NCBI RefSeq assembly: GCF_014235785.1 | Contig: NZ_CP060137.1 | Coordinates: 3,472,001-3,536,000, forward strand | Direction: 5' to 3' | Length of the DNA stretch: 64,000 nucleotides | Origin: Bacillus sp. PAMC26568 | GTDB lineage: Bacteria; Bacillota; Bacilli; Bacillales; Bacillaceae | Part shown: piece after piece, positions 58,641 to 64,000 of the stretch | Layout of the letters: every line of letters begins with the position of its first letter | How positions within the stretch are numbered: the first letter of the stretch is position 1 | Translations under genes and position numbers: made by a program | The notes under the pieces: model-generated | Told to the model about the DNA's origin: nothing | Seen by the model: the letters and a program-made list of their open reading frames with translations, nothing else | Database searches by the model: none

Positions 58641-59960
58641 TCAAGGTCGTTTTATTTCTTTTATAGCTGGTAAAAATACCTTTACTTCAGGAAAAGGGGA
58701 AGACGGTCTGTCAAAAAGGGTGTCTTTTTTTCCTTTTAAGTGTTTATCGAAAAAAGCTAGTGTATAGTCATTGATGATTGTGTGCGCCTTACGGGGAGTC
58801 ATTTGTTGATTCCATGAAAAAAATGGTGACAGCAAATACAGGTCGGTAAAACTCAGATGATCTATCTGGTCAATCATCACACTGTAGCCACCGTTTTTGA
58901 GCAGATTGTTTTTGCGCATCGGAATTTCTTTGGCTATAAAGTCAAAATCCTCACGGGTCATCCCTATCTGCAGCAACTCCTCTCTGTTCGGTTCATCGGC
59001 CCTGTTAATTTCGGCAGTTTTTACATTCATCATGAGAAACGGCTGTTTAAGGCCGTCCTTCAAATCCCCTTTTCCGAATAGCGTTCCATCCATATTCATC
59101 CCCGCTTTAAACCGCAAATCCGCTAGAAGCGTTTGTGCTGTGGCCGCACCACCGAAGGAGTGGCCGAACATACCCGCACTTGCAAGATTGATTTTCCCCT
59201 TCAAAATGCCGTTCGGATCTTTAGTGTTTAGCTGCTCCAATTGGTCCAGAACAAAGATTGAATCTGGCACCCAAGTTTCAGAGATGAGTTGATCCCAACT
59301 ATCCCAATCGGTCAGCTCTGGTACGTTGTCGCTCAATAAAACAAGCTTTTTGTTAGGAAGCACAGTCGCTAAAGAGTGATAGGAATAGTCGATACAAGCA
59401 ACGATATAACCGTGACTTACTAGCTCCTCCACCTGTGACGTATTCGTATAGCGGGTTCCCGGAAAACCGTGTGCAAACAGCAGCAGCGGATAGTTCGGCT
59501 GAGCGTGGGAAATTTTCGCTTTGATGCTGGCGTGAGTGTTTACGCTGCGAAGGTAGTCTAGGAAGAAGCCAGGGACCCCGTACTTTTGTTGAACAGCCGT
59601 CTTCAATCCGGACAAATCTGGAATGTAGGAGGATATCTTTTCATCCCCGGACGGTTCTGCTGGATACCAGATCTGCACCATCAGCTGTCTTTTGTCGGAA
59701 GGATCTTCGGTCAGCTTTTCCGCCCTTTTATCATCTATCCAATGGTAGGTGGCCGTTCCAATCGCATAGGGACCGCTTGGCTTAGCTATTTCAAAAACAG
59801 GCAGTAACACCGGCAGGCCAATTGCAACAACCATATAAATCGTTCCAAGAATAACAGCGGTAACCTTTAAGCCGGGATGCCGTAACCTGTATGAGTGACT
59901 TCGCAACTGCAAAGCAGACCATAAAAGCAAAAAAAACGTTAGCGTATAAGCAGGCACCAT
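58641..59960 (-). CDS. PAF-acetylhydrolase-like alpha/beta-hydrolase, 3' part of a gene split by a stop codon
   Basis: A 439-codon frame with a membrane segment or two (about 1-60) and a large extracellular hydrolase domain. The oxyanion region is LLLFAHGFPGTRYTNTS and the nucleophile elbow GMFGHSFGGAATAQ; a late Asp and His (IDQIDHLSF) could complete the triad. The ATG directly follows the TAA of the next upstream frame with no spacing and no ribosome site. Homologues I remember read through as YRWQMVPAY, so this TAA looks like a mutated CAA (Gln). The gene is therefore probably a pseudogene or depends on reinitiation or readthrough. Confidence 0.75.
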   Translation of the reverse strand: MVPAYTLTFFLLLWSALQLRSHSYRLRHPGLKVTAVILGTIYMVVAIGLPVLLPVFEIAKPSGPYAIGTATYHWIDDKRAEKLTEDPSDKRQLMVQIWYPAEPSGDEKISSYIPDLSGLKTAVQQKYGVPGFFLDYLRSVNTHASIKAKISHAQPNYPLLLFAHGFPGTRYTNTSQVEELVSHGYIVACIDYSYHSLATVLPNKKLVLLSDNVPELTDWDSWDQLISETWVPDSIFVLDQLEQLNTKDPNGILKGKINLASAGMFGHSFGGAATAQTLLADLRFKAGMNMDGTLFGKGDLKDGLKQPFLMMNVKTAEINRADEPNREELLQIGMTREDFDFIAKEIPMRKNNLLKNGGYSVMIDQIDHLSFTDLYLLSPFFSWNQQMTPRKAHTIINDYTLAFFDKHLKGKKDTLFDRPSSPFPEVKVFLPAIKEIKRP

Positions 59961-60200
59961 TTACCAGCGGTAATGCTCAACGGTAAGCTGCAGTACTAAA
60001 AAAATCAGAGCTGTTCCACTCATTGCAAGGAGCAGCTTTCCTGCTTTTCCCCTTTTCCCCAGGGTTATGACAAGTGTCAGTACATCGAGGCTGATTAATA
60101 AAATTTCAAAGGTTCTCATCGGCCTTAGAGCACTCTCCTTATTTGGAACAGTTTCTGCCTCATATGTAAATATAGTTTTAAGAGATGGATCGTTTCTCAT
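59961..60200 (-). CDS. N-terminal membrane part of the split hydrolase gene
   Basis: A 79-residue frame that ends LQLTVEHYRW then TAA, with the downstream 439-codon frame continuing in the same phase. It has two hydrophobic segments (LLISLDVLTLVITL and GKLLLAMSGTALIFLVLQLT). In related hydrolases these are the first helices of one protein of about 520 residues. A shorter start at MRTFEILL (about residue 28) is also possible. As it stands it would be an orphan membrane anchor. Confidence 0.55.
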   Translation of the reverse strand: MRNDPSLKTIFTYEAETVPNKESALRPMRTFEILLISLDVLTLVITLGKRGKAGKLLLAMSGTALIFLVLQLTVEHYRW

Positions 60201-60465
60201 GTCGCAGGAGATTTTGCTATAACAGTACCTTTCATCTAAAGAGACTTTTATAACTGAACAACATTTTTAATATATTACCTAAATATTAACTTTTAATTAC
60301 AGTATATTGAAAATAATGTAAATTAAGGAGCTTTCCATTCAAAAAACAGGCATTTATATATTAAAATTTTTATTTTCACCTACCTAAACTTAAAGGATTA
60401 ACTGCATTGCGGCATGATGAGATAAATAAATACAAGAAAATTTTGGTATTAGAGGAAATGCCCTA

Positions 60466-60474
60466 TGTTATAGT
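60466..60474 (+). promoter_or_regulatory. Extended -10 promoter of the esterase leader
   Basis: TGTTATAGT fits the extended -10 form TGNTATAAT with one mismatch; the -35 is poor. Transcription would start near 60481, giving a leader of about 170 bases. Confidence 0.5.
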
Positions 60475-60528
60475 AATAAATATAGGGATGATTCCCGTTT
60501 TAAATAACATTTAAAAGGAGGCCTCGTC

Positions 60529-60558
60529 ATGATTATCAAGTGGGTACGACTGCGATAA
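60529..60558 (+). CDS. Putative leader peptide 1 (9 codons, ends Arg-Leu-Arg)
   Basis: ATG at 60529 follows AAAAGGAGG with good spacing and encodes MIIKWVRLR then TAA. Arg-Leu-Arg is the motif at which macrolide-bound ribosomes stall in Erm leader peptides such as ErmDL. No other reason for so strong a ribosome site is visible. Its ribosome site AGGAGGCCT can pair with AGGCC (60570) and CTCCT (60581) around the second frame start. It is too short to prove by sequence alone. Confidence 0.5.
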   Translation: MIIKWVRLR

Positions 60559-60577
60559 TTAAAGGGGCAGGCCAATC

Positions 60578-60628
60578 ATGCTCCTAAAAGAGTTTATTGA
60601 TCTGCGCCTTTGTAACGGCGATGGATAA
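60578..60628 (+). CDS. Putative leader peptide 2 (16 codons)
   Basis: ATG at 60578 follows AGGGGCAGG and encodes MLLKEFIDLRLCNGDG then TAA, 21 bases before the esterase start. Codons 10-12 (CCTTTGT at 60607-60613) can pair with ACGGAGG (60637-60643), the esterase ribosome site. Its translation, or a ribosome halted in it, would therefore decide access to the esterase start. Confidence 0.45.
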   Translation: MLLKEFIDLRLCNGDG

Positions 60629-60643
60629 TAAATAATACGGAGG
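60607..60643 (+). promoter_or_regulatory. Possible ribosome-site-sequestering hairpin
   Basis: CCTTTGT pairs over 7 positions (two G-U) with ACGGAGG across a 23-base loop; a weaker inner CGCC/GGCG pairing competes. The stem covers the GGAGG used for the gene at 60650. Confidence 0.45.
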
Positions 60644-60649
60644 TAAAAT

Positions 60650-61492
60650 ATGAGTGAACAGATACTGAAAATAAACAATGTAGATATATGTACAGAAAGT
60701 TTTGGAAATTCTTTGGATCCCGCTGTGCTTTTGATCATGGGAGCGATGTCTTCATTAGATTGGTGGGATGAGGAATTCTGTCTCCGCCTCGCTGACCAGG
60801 GGAGGTTTGTTATTCGGTACGATCATCGGGATCTGGGACGATCGACCATTTATGATCCTGGTACTTCCAACTATACAATAACGGACCTGGCTGATGATGC
60901 GGCAGGTGTCCTGGATGCTTATTCCATAGAGCAGGCTCATATTACTGGAATGTCAATGGGAGGCATGATCGGCCAGATACTTGCCTTGAGATATCCGGAA
61001 CGCGTATTGACGCTTACGCTAATTGCATCAAGTGTGTTCGGGACTGAGATGGAAAAACTGCCTCCAATGGATCAGAGCATACTGGATCACCATGCAAAGA
61101 GCGCTTCCATAGATTGGTCAAATCGAGAGGCGGTCATTCCCTATCTAGCGGATGGATGGAAAACTTTAGCCGGTTCCAAACCTAATGAGCAGGAAAGAAT
61201 GTATAAACTGGCAGAAAGGGAGGCTGACCGTGCCATACAGCTGCCAAGCAGATTTAATCATGCCATGCTGCAAGGCGGAGACGCTTATTTTGATAGAATA
61301 AGTGAGATCAAAGTACCTGTGCTCATTATTCACGGCACGGAAGATCCAGCTCTTCCATTTGAGCACGGGCTTGCACTTGCGAAAGCTATCCCTCATGCTG
61401 AATTAGTGCCTCTAGATGGATCAGGGCATGAGATTCATAGTGAAGACTGGGACCAAATTATAGATTCAGTTGTAAAACTTAGTTCAAGATAA
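60650..61492 (+). CDS. RdmC/EstT-like alpha/beta-hydrolase (esterase)
   Basis: A 280-residue cytoplasmic hydrolase. The family stretch VIRYDHRDLGRSTIYDPGTS, nucleophile elbow TGMSMGGMIGQ (Ser about 104), acid Asp in IIHGTEDPALPFEHG and His in DGSGHEIHSED make a complete triad. The RYDHRDxGRST motif is shared with aclacinomycin methylesterase RdmC and, to my knowledge, with the serine-dependent macrolide esterase EstT. Many relatives have unknown substrates, so macrolide hydrolysis is a hypothesis, strengthened by the two tiny leader frames upstream. GGAGG lies 6 bases before the ATG. Confidence 0.85.
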   Translation: MSEQILKINNVDICTESFGNSLDPAVLLIMGAMSSLDWWDEEFCLRLADQGRFVIRYDHRDLGRSTIYDPGTSNYTITDLADDAAGVLDAYSIEQAHITGMSMGGMIGQILALRYPERVLTLTLIASSVFGTEMEKLPPMDQSILDHHAKSASIDWSNREAVIPYLADGWKTLAGSKPNEQERMYKLAEREADRAIQLPSRFNHAMLQGGDAYFDRISEIKVPVLIIHGTEDPALPFEHGLALAKAIPHAELVPLDGSGHEIHSEDWDQIIDSVVKLSSR

Positions 61493-61510
61493 AGAATATG
61501 CGGGAATGAA

Positions 61511-61540
61511 GCAGCCGTTACGTAAGACGGCTGCCTTTTT
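61511..61540 (+). terminator. Terminator of the esterase gene
   Basis: GCAGCCGT/ACGGCTGC hairpin around TACGTAAG, then CTTTTT. Confidence 0.92.
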
Positions 61541-62111
61541 GAACTGTTTTTCTCTAACGTAAGTGCTCCTTTTTTATTAAAAACCGTCAATAAATAATGC
61601 ATTCAAGTAAACTCATTTTCAACTCGCAATAGGCTTTGCTGGATTTAAATAGATAGGATCTAAATGAAACTCTCGGCTGCTTTTCCTTTTACTGTTTAAA
61701 TTTTTCCGATCTATTTCTTTGTGTTGGTTCATAAGATATGAACTGCGGTCACCTTCATATACTAACTGAAAATCCTGCAGCTTATTAAATCTTTATGTTT
61801 TACAAGGCAAGCAGATTTTTTCTTACCTGAAATTCCGCCAATATTTAAAATCGTTGCTATTTAATAAAGAGACATATGCAGAGTTAATTTTCACAAACTA
61901 AAATGGACACGCCCCACCGCGATTAACGGTTAGAGCCTATCCATTTGAAAGATTATCATTTACATTGTAGCTACCTGCACATGTCTAGAACTGAATTGGA
62001 AACAGGACAATATCCCTTCTCATTTATGGGCTTTTTTAAGACTGGATTTCCTGCTTCTATCAACACTTTGCGTCTTACCAAGAAAAAGATCATATTATGC
62101 GAAACCAAATT
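61541..62111. other. Non-coding stretch with a possible insertion-sequence scar
   Basis: About 570 bases with no gene having a ribosome site. AAATGGACACGCCCC (about 61901) and TATCCATTT (about 61940) form AAATGGA/TCCATTT arms around a GC-rich core unlike its AT-rich surroundings; the sequence recalls an insertion-sequence end. No transposase frame remains. Confidence 0.3.
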
Positions 62112-64000
62112 TTATGAAAAGTAAAACTCTATTTTCCCTTCCTTCAAAACTAGACTGGCATCAAACGTTTTCTTTCCTTTAAAACCTTTTAGCTTGTTTG
62201 TTTTTCCTTTTTCGCACAATTGCCTGATTTGAGAAGCAGAAATGCTTTTCCCGAGAAGTTTTTTCGGAAATGTCTGTTTGCATCCGCTTTTGTAATCTGA
62301 ACAGCCATAAAATGTTTTGCGGTCCAGAATGCCTCCTGTTTTACAGGCAGGACAAAAACAAATCTTCTCTCTTGTTTCAACTGCCGGCTGAGCTTTTACA
62401 TCTAATTTATCCATACTGGCACTAGCCTGATCAAGCAGCGTAAAACAGAATTTTTTCGCTGTCTCTATGAAAACATCCTTTGATTTTTCTCCGCTGCCGA
62501 TTCCTTTTAAGTAAACCTCCCACTTAGCTGTCATTTCTGGCTTTGCAAGGAGGGTGCCTTCTACTGCCTCACAGAGAATTACACCTTTATCTGTGACAAA
62601 TACTTCATTTTTTTTGACCTCTATAAACTTTCTCATTAACAGAGTATCAATTATTCCAGAACGAGTTGCCTCTGTCCCAAGTCCCTCTGTGCTGTTTAAC
62701 GCTTCTCTCATTTCTTTATCTTCCACATGTTTGCCAGCTGTTTTCATAAGAGTGATCAGCTGGCCCAGGGTATACGGCTTTGGCGCCTGCGTCATGCCGT
62801 CTTTCACTCCCACAGATGCTTTTGCTTCTTCTCCCTGCACAACCGTTGGGAGCATCTGATCATCTTTTTTATCATCCGCTTCTTCTGCTTCTTTTTGATA
62901 CAGTGACTTCCATCCAGCATTTTTCAATGTTTTGCCTTTGCTGATAAAATCATTTTTTCCGATTGAGGTAGTGATTGTTGTTTCATCATAAACATAATCA
63001 TCCATAAACATGCCAAGTGTGGTTTTGACGATTTCTTCATAAGCTGATTTTTGCTCATAGCTGAACGAGTTAAAGACTGCTGGGCTTACCTTCTTTTCAG
63101 TTGGAACAATGGCATAATGATCACTTACCCGCTTAGAATCTACATATCTCTTAGAAGGAGTGAAACGCACAGGGTTAAAGGAAACCGAAACAGCTTGCTG
63201 ATAATGGCTGATGTTTGCTTTGATGTAACTGAACTCTTCATCTGTAATGTATTGCGAATCAGTCCTCGGATAGGAAATGTATCCTTTTTCATAGAGGGAT
63301 TGAGCCGTTTTTAAAACTTGGCTCGGACTCATTTTCCTCTGCTTATTCAGCTTGGCCTGGAGTGTGGAAAGACTATGAAGCTTTGGTGATGGTACACGCT
63401 TTTCTGCAATGTCTACACTTTTAACGAGAGCATCATATGTTTTTTGATTTTCGTTAATATCAGGCGACACAGCTGCAAATAATTCTTCTGAAGTTTTAAA
63501 ACGGCCTTTGAGCTTGCCTTTGTACTCGCCTTTATCAACCTTAAATGATGCCTGCAGCTCGAAAAAGGGCTCTGGTTTGAAATTCTCAATTTCCTTTTGG
63601 CGGTCATAAATTAATTTTAATACAGGAGTCTGAACACGCCCGACGCTGAATACATCTCTTATCCCTTTTTTCTGGAGGTGGAGCGTATACAGCCTGCTGG
63701 CATTCAGACCAACGAGCCAGTCTGAGATTTGGCGTGCTTGTGCTTCATGAAAAAGATGAATCGTTTTGCTTCCGTCATATAATTCGCTAAAGCCTTTTTT
63801 GATGGCATTCTCGGTTAAAGATGAAGTCCAAAGACGCTTCACCGGCTTATTGTTTGCACCTGCCATCATAATCAGCAGCCGTGCGATATTTTCGCCTTCC
63901 CGGGCTGGATCTGTCCCAATGATGATTTCATCCGCTTCTTTCAATAACTGTTTTACAATCTTGAATTGCTTTGCCTTTCCTTTACTTACCTTATACAAAA
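62112..64000 (-). CDS. topB: DNA topoisomerase III, cut by the right edge
   Basis: Type IA topoisomerase that decatenates and relaxes negatively supercoiled DNA; about 629 codons are visible and roughly 95 N-terminal residues lie beyond the window. The Toprim end is IIIGTDPAREGENIARLL; the active-site Tyr should lie downstream of ISDWLVGLNASRLYTLHLQK and FSVGRVQTPVLKLIYDRQKE in the GYISYPRTDSQYI stretch. The C-terminus has a zinc-finger-like CFCPACKTGG and YGCSDYKSGCKQTF region. Position four of the TDPA motif varies in Firmicutes TopB, so it is not taken as a defect. The TTG-first frame start at 63998 is only the window edge. Confidence 0.93.
   Translation of the reverse strand, partial: LYKVSKGKAKQFKIVKQLLKEADEIIIGTDPAREGENIARLLIMMAGANNKPVKRLWTSSLTENAIKKGFSELYDGSKTIHLFHEAQARQISDWLVGLNASRLYTLHLQKKGIRDVFSVGRVQTPVLKLIYDRQKEIENFKPEPFFELQASFKVDKGEYKGKLKGRFKTSEELFAAVSPDINENQKTYDALVKSVDIAEKRVPSPKLHSLSTLQAKLNKQRKMSPSQVLKTAQSLYEKGYISYPRTDSQYITDEEFSYIKANISHYQQAVSVSFNPVRFTPSKRYVDSKRVSDHYAIVPTEKKVSPAVFNSFSYEQKSAYEEIVKTTLGMFMDDYVYDETTITTSIGKNDFISKGKTLKNAGWKSLYQKEAEEADDKKDDQMLPTVVQGEEAKASVGVKDGMTQAPKPYTLGQLITLMKTAGKHVEDKEMREALNSTEGLGTEATRSGIIDTLLMRKFIEVKKNEVFVTDKGVILCEAVEGTLLAKPEMTAKWEVYLKGIGSGEKSKDVFIETAKKFCFTLLDQASASMDKLDVKAQPAVETREKICFCPACKTGGILDRKTFYGCSDYKSGCKQTFPKKLLGKSISASQIRQLCEKGKTNKLKGFKGKKTFDASLVLKEGKIEFYFS

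Noticed and set aside
63880-63960. Loss of a catalytic Asp in TopB (TDPAREGE)
   Set aside because: This position varies in Firmicutes TopB (for example Gly), while the acidic residues around it are kept; not evidence of inactivation.

Overview
The window looks like part of the chromosome of a spore-forming Bacillaceae bacterium (Bacillus in the broad sense; genus not resolved). The evidence is AT-rich DNA, strong AGGAGG-type ribosome sites with frequent TTG and GTG starts, two SAM-I (S-box) riboswitches, perfect cre sites, a Spo0E-like phosphatase, a YjcZ-type small protein, and gene order recalling the yis/yit region of B. subtilis. I see no rRNA, tRNA, prophage, CRISPR array or intact insertion sequence.

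Layout. 1-12.4 kb is a yit-like block: yitT (cut by the left edge), a DegV protein, a chemoreceptor/BMP-lipoprotein pair, cvfB (yitL), a YajQ protein (yitK), and an S-box-controlled methionine operon yitJ-metH. 12.4-24.7 kb carries a stress-type dehydrogenase, small membrane proteins, ppaC, a 1411-residue TPR/C39-peptidase-like protein coupled to a small-molecule kinase, a nucleoside hydrolase and a penicillin-acylase-family enzyme. 24.9-33.6 kb is a maltodextrin locus: LacI regulator, membrane-anchored alpha-amylase, importer MdxEFG without its ATPase, and a divergent cyclomaltodextrinase with operator/cre sites between. 34-44.4 kb holds an amino-acid permease, ferredoxin, AraC regulator + MATE pump (yisR-yisQ-like), an ammonium transporter with a TnrA-type box, an S-box-controlled MetQ, the lipid II flippase Amj, an acetyltransferase and a decayed yisP. 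44.5-52 kb is yis-like (asnO, yisN, yisL, rocD, yisK, yisI). 53-58 kb is the opcR-opuCABCD osmoprotectant importer. 58-64 kb has an ASCH protein, a hydrolase gene split by a stop codon, an RdmC/EstT-like esterase with two tiny upstream reading frames, and topB (cut by the right edge).

Intergenic DNA is unusually structured. Four loci carry degenerate repeats in a strict 21-base register. One 0.5-kb stretch holds four copies of a ~120-base hairpin-forming unit. Two inverted copies of a ~210-base element with terminal inverted repeats resemble a MITE.

Most notable is the leader of the gene at 60650. A 9-codon frame ending in Arg-Leu-Arg, then a 16-codon frame whose codons can pair with the esterase ribosome site, has the layout of antibiotic-inducible translational attenuation, placed before an alpha/beta-hydrolase of the type that includes a macrolide esterase. 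This is inference from sequence, not a demonstrated system.
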